Source: Armatimonadetes bacterium UBA5352 (GTDB lineage Bacteria > Armatimonadota > Zipacnadia > Zipacnadales > UBA5352). From it: a stretch of DNA of 27,692 bases. Made by a program: the position numbers and the translations under genes. Positions 1-7,283 of the stretch are shown here, piece by piece. How positions within the stretch are numbered: the stretch's first letter is position 1; every line of letters starts with the position of its first letter. Below the pieces are notes generated by a model, which did no database searches, was not told the origin of the DNA, and saw only the letters and a program-made list of their open reading frames with translations. The stretch covers positions 1 to 27,692 of the forward strand of contig DHPY01000096.1 of assembly GCA_002411015.1 (NCBI GenBank), written 5' to 3'.

Positions 1-72
1 GACGCGCGACTCGCCCTTCGGCGGAGGCGGGTTGAGGAAGCCGTATTGTGTGGCGTCACGCTTGCAAACCAT
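1..72 (-). CDS. Possible 5' end of a gene running off the left edge
   Basis: A minus-strand reading frame opens with ATG at 72 and stays open for 24 codons to the window edge. It reads MVCKRDATQYGF followed by a proline-rich LNPPPPKGES stretch. A GGAG sits eight bases upstream of the ATG, which is good Shine-Dalgarno spacing. I do not recognise the protein from so few residues. The short length means the frame could be open by chance in GC-rich DNA. The ribosome site is the main reason to list it. Confidence 0.35.
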   Translation of the reverse strand, partial: MVCKRDATQYGFLNPPPPKGESRV

Positions 73-207
73 GAACGTTGCTCCGATGACAACTTGCACT
101 ATCACACGGACGCATGATTCCACGCAGACGGGCACGACACTTTCTTTCTGAACACAACCTACGTGGCCGCCCGGTCGTTTGCAGTCTGCCGTTGCGAGCG
201 GGTCGAC
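73..207. other. Intergenic stretch, no gene seen
   Basis: This gap between the possible left-edge gene and the 3' end of the small membrane protein gene has no convincing reading frame. It has a weak GAGCGG/CCGCTC hairpin at 194-214 that overlaps the stop of the membrane protein gene but lacks a T-tract, so I do not call a terminator. Confidence 0.4.
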
Positions 208-666
208 CTACCGCTCACTCCCGCTCTCGCTCTCATGGCTGCCGGTCTGCGCCGCCTCAAGCCGCGCAAGCTGCGCCTCAATGCGCTCCAGGCGCTCCTC
301 GACTCCGCGCGGTCCGAAGGCCATGCGCAGCCCCCAGGCGATGGTTGACACCAGGGCCACGATGAATGCGATTGAGGCGAGCAGCATCGAGAACAGGCCA
401 ACCAGGCCCCAGAAATGCCACGTGCCGCCTCTGATCTCCACCGTGGGCGACGTGCCTTCGGCCCCGAAGTACGCAAGTACGAAGAGCGCGCACAGCAGTA
501 TGAAGGCAGTCCAGCTCAACAGCATCATGTTCCGCACGTGCGCCCCTCGCCGCCGCTCCGCCTCCACAATGGCCCGCAGGCCATCGCGATCCGCCTCGCG
601 CAGCGCACCCTCCCGCAGACCATTCTCCTCCAGCAGCTTCCGCGACAGCTCCTCGTGCTCGTTCAC
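208..666 (-). CDS. Small two-helix membrane protein, possible anti-sigma partner
   Basis: This 152-residue protein has a charged, helical N-terminus (residues 1-46), two hydrophobic segments (about 48-68, LLSWTAFILLCALFVLAYFG, and about 85-110) joined by a short extracytoplasmic loop, and a charged coiled-coil-like C-terminus. Its GTG start at 666 overlaps the TGA stop of the upstream sigma factor in a GTGA arrangement, so translation of the two is almost certainly coupled. ECF sigma genes are commonly followed by a membrane anti-sigma factor. Position and topology suggest that role here, but no zinc-binding anti-sigma motif (HxxxCxxC) is visible. The function is therefore inferred from context only. 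Confidence 0.8.
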   Translation of the reverse strand: MNEHEELSRKLLEENGLREGALREADRDGLRAIVEAERRRGAHVRNMMLLSWTAFILLCALFVLAYFGAEGTSPTVEIRGGTWHFWGLVGLFSMLLASIAFIVALVSTIAWGLRMAFGPRGVEERLERIEAQLARLEAAQTGSHESESGSER

Positions 667-1220
667 TGCTCATCAGCCTCCATCGCCTCGCGCAGCGCCC
701 GCTTCGCGTAGTGCAGCCGCGAGCGCACCGTGCCCAGCTTCATCTTCGTGATCTCAGCAATCTCCTCATACGACAGCCCGTTGACGCAGCACAGGATTAG
801 CACCTCCGCATGCGCTGTGCTGATCCGGTCGAGGGCGCGATGCACCTGCGCGGCCTGCTCGGCGCGCAGGTCGAGCGTCTCCTCTTCGTCCGCCGGCACC
901 GCCTCGAGCACCTCGTCCTCCACGTAGTCCAGCCGCGCGCGGTCCTCGCGCCGAAGGGCGTTGCGCGCCTGGTTGCGCGCGATGCCGTAGAGCCACGGCC
1001 TCAGCCGCTCGGGCTCCTTGAGGCGCGGCAGACCGCGGTATGCCGCCACCCACGTCTCCTGCAGCACATCATCGGCGGTCTCCGCATCGCGCAGCAGCCG
1101 CCGGACGTAGTGCAGCAGTCGCGGGTAGTAGCTATCGGCGAGGCGCATGAATGCCTCATCGTCGCCAAGCTGCGCCCGGATCACGTCCACTTGTTCGCGG
1201 ATCTGCTCAAGACGCGGCAT
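663..1220 (-). CDS. RNA polymerase sigma factor, sigma-70 family, ECF type
   Basis: This 185-residue protein would direct RNA polymerase to a specific promoter set. Region 2 is seen at about residues 22-80, including YYPRLLHYVRRLLRD, the DDVLQETWVAAYRGL segment and the PWLYGIARNQARNALRRE promoter-melting part. Region 4 is at about 125-178, with the helix-turn-helix GLSYEEIAEITKMKLGTVRS. There is no region 1.1 or region 3, which is typical of ECF sigma factors. The start chosen is ATG at 1220, preceded by GGGAGG six bases upstream. The same frame is open further upstream, but that extension has no family similarity. The gene is coupled to the small membrane protein by a GTGA overlap. The target regulon is unknown. 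Confidence 0.93.
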   Translation of the reverse strand: MPRLEQIREQVDVIRAQLGDDEAFMRLADSYYPRLLHYVRRLLRDAETADDVLQETWVAAYRGLPRLKEPERLRPWLYGIARNQARNALRREDRARLDYVEDEVLEAVPADEEETLDLRAEQAAQVHRALDRISTAHAEVLILCCVNGLSYEEIAEITKMKLGTVRSRLHYAKRALREAMEADEQ

Positions 1221-1238
1221 CTCGTGCCTCCCGCTCTC

Positions 1239-1267
1239 TATGTAACCGTCTGGCGCGAGAAGTTCAA
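1239..1267 (-). promoter_or_regulatory. Possible promoter for the sigma factor gene
   Basis: On the minus strand, TTGAAC is followed after 17 bases by TACATA, which matches only half of the -10 consensus. The predicted transcript would have a leader of about a dozen bases carrying the GGGAGG ribosome site. The -35 matches the one in front of the SSB-like gene. The weak -10 keeps confidence low. Confidence 0.28.
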
Positions 1268-1405
1268 ATGGGTTGCGCTCAACTCGTGTGGGCGAGGGCA
1301 CCCGCACTACGGAGGGACATGCTGCTCCGCGAAGGTCCGCGTCCTCCCCCCGTCGAATACTCCCGCGCTCCAAGCCACCATGCACCCTCGGGAGTTGACC
1401 GCTCC

Positions 1406-2506
1406 ATGAAGACGTGGAATGTCGGGATCGTCGGACTGCGGCGCGGCCGCGGCTTCGTGAACGTGTTCGGCGCACATCCGCGCGTGAATGTCACCGCGCT
1501 GTGCGATATCAACGAGAAGTCCCTGGGCGACCTCGGTGAGGCCTTCGATCTGCCAGACAGCGCGCTCTTCACCGACTTCGACGAGTTCGTCAACGCCGAC
1601 ACCGACATCGTCATGGTCGCGACGCCGATCCGTTTCCACGCGCCGCATACCATCGCGTCGCTGGAGGCCGGGAAGGACGTGCTCTGCGAGCAGACCGCCG
1701 CGTACACGGTCGAGGAGTGCGAGCAGATCGTGGAGGCCGTCAAGCGCACCGGCCGCGGCTACATGATGGCCGAGAATTACTGTTACTTCCACTACGTGCG
1801 CGAGTGGCGCAAGCTCACCGAGGCCGGGAAGCTCGGCACGATCTTCCACGCCGAGGCCGAGTACGTCCACGAGATCGAGAGCCTGCTCATCGACCCGGAG
1901 ACCGGAGGGTACTTCTGGCGGCACGAGCGCCCGCCGATCTGGTACTGCGCGCACTGCCTCGGGCCGTTGCTGACGCTCATGGAGGACCGGATTGTGGCGG
2001 CTTCAGGAAGCTCCGCGGGCTTCCACAAGCACCCCGAGCAGTCCGAGCACCTCGGCTTCCTCGACATGGAGATCGGGATGTTCCGCACGGAGAAGGGCGC
2101 GCTGATCAAAATCGCGCGCAGCCAGGTCGCCCCGCGCTACCCGCACATGGTCTACTACTCGCTCTACGGCACGAAGGGCTACGTGGAGAACGGGCGCTCA
2201 GGCTCGAACACCCAGGGCTTCCAGTGGATCGAGGGCGAGACGCCCGACGGCCCGAACGGCCAGCGGCAGGCAGAGGTGATCGACTGCCCGGTGGTGGACC
2301 CGGACGCGCCCGAGGAGGCGAAGCACGGCGGCCACGGGACGAGCGAGTACTACATGATCCGCGAGTTCCTCGATGCGCTCGAGGCGGGCGTGAAGCCGCC
2401 AATCGATGTCATGCGCTCGATGGACTTCACGATCCCCGGCATCGTCGCGCACGAGTCCGCGATGAGCGACGGCAACTGGCGGGATGTGCCGCTGTTTGGG
2501 TGGTAA
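1406..2506 (+). CDS. Gfo/Idh/MocA-family oxidoreductase lacking the usual EKP lysine
   Basis: This 366-residue protein has the Gfo/Idh/MocA layout: an N-terminal Rossmann fold (WNVGIVGLRRGRGF at residues 3-16, then acidic ALCD at the end of beta-2) and a C-terminal alpha/beta dimerisation and substrate domain. Family members are NAD(P)-dependent oxidoreductases acting on sugars, inositols or their derivatives. The usual EKP motif, whose lysine is catalytic, here reads CEQTAA, so the lysine is replaced by glutamine. The start at 1406 follows GGGAG eleven bases upstream; the same frame is open further upstream but has no family similarity there. It is transcribed divergently from the sigma gene. 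It may be an unusual or non-redox member. Substrate cannot be told from sequence. Confidence 0.92.
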   Translation: MKTWNVGIVGLRRGRGFVNVFGAHPRVNVTALCDINEKSLGDLGEAFDLPDSALFTDFDEFVNADTDIVMVATPIRFHAPHTIASLEAGKDVLCEQTAAYTVEECEQIVEAVKRTGRGYMMAENYCYFHYVREWRKLTEAGKLGTIFHAEAEYVHEIESLLIDPETGGYFWRHERPPIWYCAHCLGPLLTLMEDRIVAASGSSAGFHKHPEQSEHLGFLDMEIGMFRTEKGALIKIARSQVAPRYPHMVYYSLYGTKGYVENGRSGSNTQGFQWIEGETPDGPNGQRQAEVIDCPVVDPDAPEEAKHGGHGTSEYYMIREFLDALEAGVKPPIDVMRSMDFTIPGIVAHESAMSDGNWRDVPLFGW

Positions 2507-2564
2507 CGGCTCAACGGCGGGAATGGGCAATTGGCGATGGGGGGGGACGGCGGCCCCTCCCCCC

Positions 2565-2616
2565 GGCCCCCTCTCCTTGGACGCGCAGACGACGCGCGCC
2601 CGCAGGACGAGGGGGG
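2565..2616. repeat. GC-rich nested palindrome
   Basis: An outer arm CCCCCTC (2567-2573) can pair with GAGGGGG (2609-2615). Inside it a small CGCGC/GCGCG hairpin holds the loop AGACGAC at 2587-2593. That seven-base loop is identical to the last-hairpin loop of the element copy at 10683-10880, which suggests this is a related or decayed member of the same family. Confidence 0.5.
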
Positions 2617-2654
2617 AGGAAAGGAGCGGCAACCGGCGCACGGGCGGGGACGCC

Positions 2655-2724
2655 GTTGTGGAGGGGCCGGAGAGTGCCCGCCCGCGTCGTTTGCGGGCGG
2701 CACGATGCCGGCCCGGCCGTTGTC
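2655..2724. repeat. Cloverleaf palindromic element, left half only
   Basis: It begins GTTGTGGAGGGGCCGGAGAG, the same left end as the copy at 7115. The first hairpin has arms GTGCCCGCCCGC and GCGGGCGGCAC (one bulged C) around the conserved loop GTCGTTT at 2686-2692. It then runs into GATGCCGGCCCGGCCGTTGTCG, the left arm of the long stem, and stops. The right half, including the closing GGCCCCTCC, is missing. It lies between two convergent genes. Confidence 0.8.
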
Positions 2725-2748
2725 GTGATCCATTAGCCGGCCGACGCC

Positions 2749-4644
2749 CTACGGCGCCAGCGGCACCTGCTGGCTGGCACCGTCGCTGGTGATCTGCAGG
2801 ACGTCGCCTGCTACCCGCACGTCGTCGGTCCAACCGGGCCCTGCGATGGCCAGACCTCCATCCGCCTGCGCCTGCCACGAGACGTCAGGCGAGTCCTTGA
2901 GGTTGGGGATCAGCGCGAAGAGCGCCGTGGTGGAGGCGCCTCGCCAGCGCGCCGTCGCGACCTGGTTGGCGAACTCGGGCTTGCTGGAGATCGGCATCCA
3001 GCGCCCCGGCTCCACCGACAGCCTCGCGAAGGCCGGCACGACCGTCGTGAGCTGCGTCCTGCCGAGGGTGAGGTCGCCCCACTTGAGCGCGTCAAGGCCC
3101 GGCCAGGTCACGCTGCGTTCGTGCACGGCAGATCCGGCACTATCGGGCGGGCAGGTCGAGCGCACCTGCCAGGTGTAGTCATGCTCGTCCTCGGCGGTGA
3201 CGTGATCGGCCACGAGCACGTATCGTCCGCGCACCAGCGCCACGGTCCGATGGATCGTGCAGCCACCGTAGCAGGTCGTGACGGTCGCGCGCCGCACCGC
3301 GCCGTCAGTCACCACGTCCGACACCACGCCGGTCGTGTCCTGCTGCGGGCCCTCGCCATCCACCAGCAGCACATTGTGGAACTCCGGGCCGAAGTAATCG
3401 CGGCTCTTCCAGTGGTCGTAGCCGGAGTCGCCCGCGAGGATCTCATCCCACCCGGCGATGACGAAGCCCCCGCAGTCTCCCTGGCTGTAGGTGCCGTAGC
3501 GGTGCTCCAGCGGCCACGTCGGGTCCTTGCCTGCGAACCACACGGTGACGGCGTCGTGGCCCCAGTTGTCCTTGAGCACCACCGTCTCAGAGCCGCCGAA
3601 GCTGCGCGAGGGCGAGGGCATCTCGCCGGCGACCTCCGGCTCCCACACCGCCAGCGCCAGCGGCACGTGGAAGCCGTGCGGGCTGGCGGTGTGCCAGTTG
3701 AAGGCCCAGTTGCATAGCGGCGCGAGGTCGCGCCCGTAGCGTTCATTCGACAGCAGCGCGAAGAAGCGCACCACCCGCCCGCTCTCGCAGGTCCCCCAGG
3801 GGATGAACTCGCCCTGCGCGGTCGTCTGATAGGCCGCGAAGGTCAGCCACTCGCGCAGCCGCTCGTCGGCGAAGAGATACTGCCCGCTCGCGCGCTCGTA
3901 CGCCAGCACGAAGGGCGCGAACAGGCAGCCCATGTAGTTGGTGTACCCGAGGCCTTCGATGAAGTGCCCGCCGGGGCGGAAGAACCACCAGTTCTCATCG
4001 CGGCGGATCTGATGGAGCGCCCGGGCCAGCCACTCCGCCGGAGTGTGCTCGCTGCCGGTGTACTCGCACAGCGTCAGCGCCGCCATCCCAAGCGCCGAGC
4101 AGGCCAGGGTGCGCTGGTTCCCGTAGTTGCAGCCGCCGGGGACGGCGTCCATGACGTTGTAGTAGTGGTCGGCCTCCGCGGCGATCCTGTCGCGGATGAC
4201 CTGTGCGTCCTCTTTGCTCAACCCCGGCCAGCTTGCCAGCGCGTCGTAGGCGAGCACATAGTCTGCGAAGCGGTGCGAGCTGGGCTCGAGGTAGCCACGC
4301 GTCGCCTCGCGCCAGATGGGGTTGCTGACGAGGTCGTCGCGAGCCTGCCGCGCCGCGTCTTCGTCGCCCAGCAGCCACCAGCGGACCGCCGGCGCGCTGC
4401 GGTAGCCTGATGTGCTGAAGCTCTTCCACCAGGAGTCGCTCGGAGGCGTGGCCGTGCGCTCGAGCATCCGATCGCGGCTGCTCTCGTCGAAGAACAGGAA
4501 CGGGTGGCGTTCGCTCGCCGGAAGCTGCGCCTGCCACAGCGGCCCCCACTCCGGCAGCGGCACGTCCTGCCCCCACGCCGCCGTGGCGGCGATGAGGCCA
4601 AGCATGACCGGCAGAAGCGTCCCCACGACTCGCAGGTCAGTCAT
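2749..4644 (-). CDS. Secreted heparinase II/III-like polysaccharide lyase
   Basis: This 631-residue protein starts with a signal peptide (about 1-25, ending ATAAWGQ). A helical toroid-like region follows (about 90-330, with YNVMDAVPGGCNYGNQR and GGHFIEGLGYTNYMG). The C-terminal beta-rich part (about 340-630) contains HRYGTYSQGDCGGFVIAG and a GPEFHNVLLVDGEGPQ motif typical of the heparinase II/III C-terminal domain. Such enzymes cleave uronic-acid polysaccharides by beta-elimination in the periplasm or outside the cell. The start at 4644 has AAGGAG upstream. It lies 34 bases downstream of the BNR-propeller gene and is probably cotranscribed with it. The exact polysaccharide is not evident, and overall divergence from characterised lyases looks high. 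Confidence 0.83.
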   Translation of the reverse strand: MTDLRVVGTLLPVMLGLIAATAAWGQDVPLPEWGPLWQAQLPASERHPFLFFDESSRDRMLERTATPPSDSWWKSFSTSGYRSAPAVRWWLLGDEDAARQARDDLVSNPIWREATRGYLEPSSHRFADYVLAYDALASWPGLSKEDAQVIRDRIAAEADHYYNVMDAVPGGCNYGNQRTLACSALGMAALTLCEYTGSEHTPAEWLARALHQIRRDENWWFFRPGGHFIEGLGYTNYMGCLFAPFVLAYERASGQYLFADERLREWLTFAAYQTTAQGEFIPWGTCESGRVVRFFALLSNERYGRDLAPLCNWAFNWHTASPHGFHVPLALAVWEPEVAGEMPSPSRSFGGSETVVLKDNWGHDAVTVWFAGKDPTWPLEHRYGTYSQGDCGGFVIAGWDEILAGDSGYDHWKSRDYFGPEFHNVLLVDGEGPQQDTTGVVSDVVTDGAVRRATVTTCYGGCTIHRTVALVRGRYVLVADHVTAEDEHDYTWQVRSTCPPDSAGSAVHERSVTWPGLDALKWGDLTLGRTQLTTVVPAFARLSVEPGRWMPISSKPEFANQVATARWRGASTTALFALIPNLKDSPDVSWQAQADGGLAIAGPGWTDDVRVAGDVLQITSDGASQQVPLAP

Positions 4645-4678
4645 AGGCTCTCCTTACTTCATGCGACGCACCTGAACA

Positions 4679-7084
4679 TTACCCCGTCTCCCCCACCAGG
4701 TCCCTCGTCTCCGCCATCTTCCACGTGTCGCCGCCGTCGGGGGACATAATCACCGCGCGGCGGTCGCCCGGGTGGTCGTTGCGGTAGAACCAGTATGTGG
4801 ACCAGTAGTCATACGAGATGAACAGCCGCCCCTCCTGGTCGATGGTGAGGCGGTGGTAGAAGACGCTGTACTCGCTGAAGGGCGCGCGCGCCAGGATCTT
4901 CGGCTCCTCCCACGGCTGCCCCGGGCGCTTGCGCATATAGGCGAGGGTGGCGTGGCTCGCGTTCGGGTAGGGCTCGCCGGAGCGCCAGAGCCGGAAGACC
5001 ACGTGCAGCGTGTCATCCGGGCCGCAGACCATGCCGATGTAGGTCTGACTGAGGCCCTCGCCGGGCAACACCGGCTCCGTCCAGCTTCCGTCCTCCAGCC
5101 GCTCTGAGTAGCCGAAGGGCCGCCCGTGTGTGCCGATGAGCACGTGCGGCCGCCCGGCGCTGTCCATCGTGATGCTTGGCGAGTTATGGCCGTCATTCGC
5201 GGGCGGCCCGTAGCCGATCAGGTCAGGCTCGCGCAGCGTGTCGGTTGCGCGGTCGTAGGCGCCGACGTAGGTGGGCACCCCCGGCACCTCCGCCTGCGGA
5301 TCGGTCGCCTCGCCCCACGCGACATGCACCAGGTCGCCGCGCGACACGATCGCCGAGGGCATCCCCGAGTGCGCCGAGAGCCCGATGCAGTCGCGCGTGA
5401 GCAGGATCGGTTCGCCCATCACGAGCGCGCCGTCCACCATCTCCGGCAGGAACAGTTCGAGATCGTTGAGGCTGCGCCAGCGGAGGTTCGGGTCGCTCGC
5501 GGTGCGGCGGAAGCGCACGAACGGCGGCGGGCCCTCCGGCATGTTGTGGCCGGAGAAGCTCTCCATGTCGATGCTCCCGCGCGCGCCCGGCACCTCGTAG
5601 GCCGCGAAGCTCACGCCGCCGTCGGCAGAGCGCAGGATCACGTTGCGGCCGTTGCAGGTCGCAGGCAGGTAGATTCCGCCATCGGCGTCGAACGCGAGCT
5701 TCGTGGATGACAGGCTGAACGTGCCGCCCTCGAAGACCTCTGGCCGCTCGCTGATGGCGTCGTTCACGCGCGTCTCGACCCACTGCTCGTCCCGCCAGGT
5801 TGCGATCCCGGCCGCGGTGCGCATGTATGGGCGGTTCCGCGGGTCGAAGTAGGCTTGATTCCCCGTCGGGTAGTCGGGGAGGTAGCCGAACTGCTCGTTC
5901 TCGTGCGCGTACGGCTTCAGCTCGATCGGCATGTCCAGCAGCCGAGCCGCGGGGGCCTCCCCAGGTCTGAGGATGATCGTCGAGTACGTCGCGACCTCCG
6001 GCGTATCGGCGGGGGTCACGCGCACCCGCGCGACATGGGGGCCGTCGCCCTGTGGCATGATGTAGCGCACCGGCACCTGCGCGGCCTCCCCGCCAGCGAG
6101 CGTCAGCTCGTAGCTCGCAAGCTCGATCGGGCAGCGGTCGCCGTCGAACTCCACGGTGAGGTCCAGGCGCCGCTCGTAGCCGGCATTGTTGTGCGCCCGC
6201 AGAGTGAGTTCACCTGCCCGTCCGGGCGCGGCGTAGACCACGCGCCGGTAAGGCGTGAGCAGCCAGCGGTTCTCGATCAGCGGGAACCACGACTGCGGGT
6301 CGGGTGTCCAGAGGCAGGAGTCGCGGATCGGGTCGCCGGCCTCCCAGCGCGTCAGGCCATCGGCGTAGACCGCGCCATAGGCTGATGAGAGTTGCAGCTC
6401 CCAGGGGACTGCCGCGCGATGGACGCTCGCCGGGACCGAGAGGGCGTAGAGGCCCTCCTCGTTCTTCTGCAGCACCCCGACCTGCTCGCCATCGGCGGCG
6501 TAGAGGACCGGGGTGTCGGAGCCGGCCGGAAGCTCGCCGACCTCGATGCTGAACTCGCCCGCGCGCGGCTGGAAGGCGACGACTGCCGGCACCTCCGGGC
6601 TGCCCAGCACGATCGGCTCCTCATGGCGCTGGTCGCGATGGCCGCGCGCGGTCTCCACCATGTAGCGCGGGCAGTTCGTGCGGAAGCCCCAGCGCATGTT
6701 GTTGCCGTAGCGATCGTTCGAGACGGTCACGTTGAGCGCGTAGATTCCTGGGCGCTCGACCTGCGTGCGCAGCGTCACCGTCTGCGGCGGCCCGAGCACC
6801 TCGCCGACCGGCTCGCCGTCATCGGGGATGAACTCCTCCTGCAGCACCACGCGATCCGGCCCGACGAGCAGCGCGCGCAACTCCGTGGCGCTCGCCGTGC
6901 GGTTGCGATCGCGCTTCATGACCTCCACGACCAACTCACCCGGCTCGGCCATGAAGTAGACGCCCCCGCACCCGCCAATGAGCGGTTCGAAGTCAGCTTT
7001 CACCATCGTGACCTCCTGGGCGGCGGCGAACGTACACACCAGCGCGGTTGCGAGCAGGACGAGAGTGATCGATCGGATGGTCAT
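4679..7084 (-). CDS. Secreted BNR-repeat (sialidase-like propeller) protein
   Basis: This 801-residue protein has a clear signal peptide (MTIRSITLVLLATALVCTFA, residues 1-20, cleaved near AAA-Q). The N-terminal half (about 25-430) appears beta-sandwich-like, with CARDB/Ig-like stretches. The C-terminal half (about 440-801) holds BNR propeller features, including two Asp-box-like segments (SADGGVSF and SPDGGDTWKM) and a GHNSPSITMDSAGRPHVLIG repeat blade typical of BNR_4 proteins. BNR_4 propellers include polysaccharide lyases and sialidase-like hydrolases. The start at 7084 was chosen because AAAGGAG lies eight bases upstream and the signal peptide begins there; the open frame upstream runs into a repeat element. 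It is the first gene of a two-gene operon with the heparinase-like lyase. Confidence 0.85.
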   Translation of the reverse strand: MTIRSITLVLLATALVCTFAAAQEVTMVKADFEPLIGGCGGVYFMAEPGELVVEVMKRDRNRTASATELRALLVGPDRVVLQEEFIPDDGEPVGEVLGPPQTVTLRTQVERPGIYALNVTVSNDRYGNNMRWGFRTNCPRYMVETARGHRDQRHEEPIVLGSPEVPAVVAFQPRAGEFSIEVGELPAGSDTPVLYAADGEQVGVLQKNEEGLYALSVPASVHRAAVPWELQLSSAYGAVYADGLTRWEAGDPIRDSCLWTPDPQSWFPLIENRWLLTPYRRVVYAAPGRAGELTLRAHNNAGYERRLDLTVEFDGDRCPIELASYELTLAGGEAAQVPVRYIMPQGDGPHVARVRVTPADTPEVATYSTIILRPGEAPAARLLDMPIELKPYAHENEQFGYLPDYPTGNQAYFDPRNRPYMRTAAGIATWRDEQWVETRVNDAISERPEVFEGGTFSLSSTKLAFDADGGIYLPATCNGRNVILRSADGGVSFAAYEVPGARGSIDMESFSGHNMPEGPPPFVRFRRTASDPNLRWRSLNDLELFLPEMVDGALVMGEPILLTRDCIGLSAHSGMPSAIVSRGDLVHVAWGEATDPQAEVPGVPTYVGAYDRATDTLREPDLIGYGPPANDGHNSPSITMDSAGRPHVLIGTHGRPFGYSERLEDGSWTEPVLPGEGLSQTYIGMVCGPDDTLHVVFRLWRSGEPYPNASHATLAYMRKRPGQPWEEPKILARAPFSEYSVFYHRLTIDQEGRLFISYDYWSTYWFYRNDHPGDRRAVIMSPDGGDTWKMAETRDLVGETG

Positions 7085-7114
7085 GGTTGGCTCCTTTGTG
7101 GCACGCAGATCGCC

Positions 7115-7270
7115 GTTGTGGAGGGGCCGGAGAGCGCAGCTCGCGTCGTTTGCGGGCGAGCGACGCCGGCCCGGCCGTTCGCCGTTGTCGTTGCCGTTCC
7201 GCCGAACGACCGGGCCGGCATCGGGCGAGATAAACGGCATCTCGCCCTCTCAGGCCCCTCCAGACGACCG
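7115..7270. repeat. Cloverleaf palindromic element, full copy
   Basis: The outer stem pairs GGAGGGGCC (7120-7128) with GGCCCCTCC (7253-7261) and continues with AGAG/CTCT. The first hairpin has GCTCGC arms with the GTCGTTT loop at 7145-7151. The long stem pairs GCCGGCCCGG with CCGGGCCGGC (about 7211-7220), enclosing a CGTTC/GAACG hairpin. The last hairpin pairs GGGCGAGAT (7223-7231) with ATCTCGCCC (7239-7247) around AAACGGC. It lies between the amidohydrolase stop and the BNR gene start, on a stretch probably transcribed from the minus strand. Confidence 0.88.
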
Positions 7271-7283
7271 AACGACACGCCCC

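Larger units (their letters stand above)
2507..2748. other. Convergent intergenic region filled with palindromic repeats
   Basis: This gap separates the 3' ends of the convergent oxidoreductase and heparinase-like genes. It contains no convincing gene. It holds a GC-rich palindrome at about 2565-2616 and a half-copy of the cloverleaf element at 2655-2724, which are listed separately. Both could act in transcription termination or 3' end protection for the flanking genes. Confidence 0.7.
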
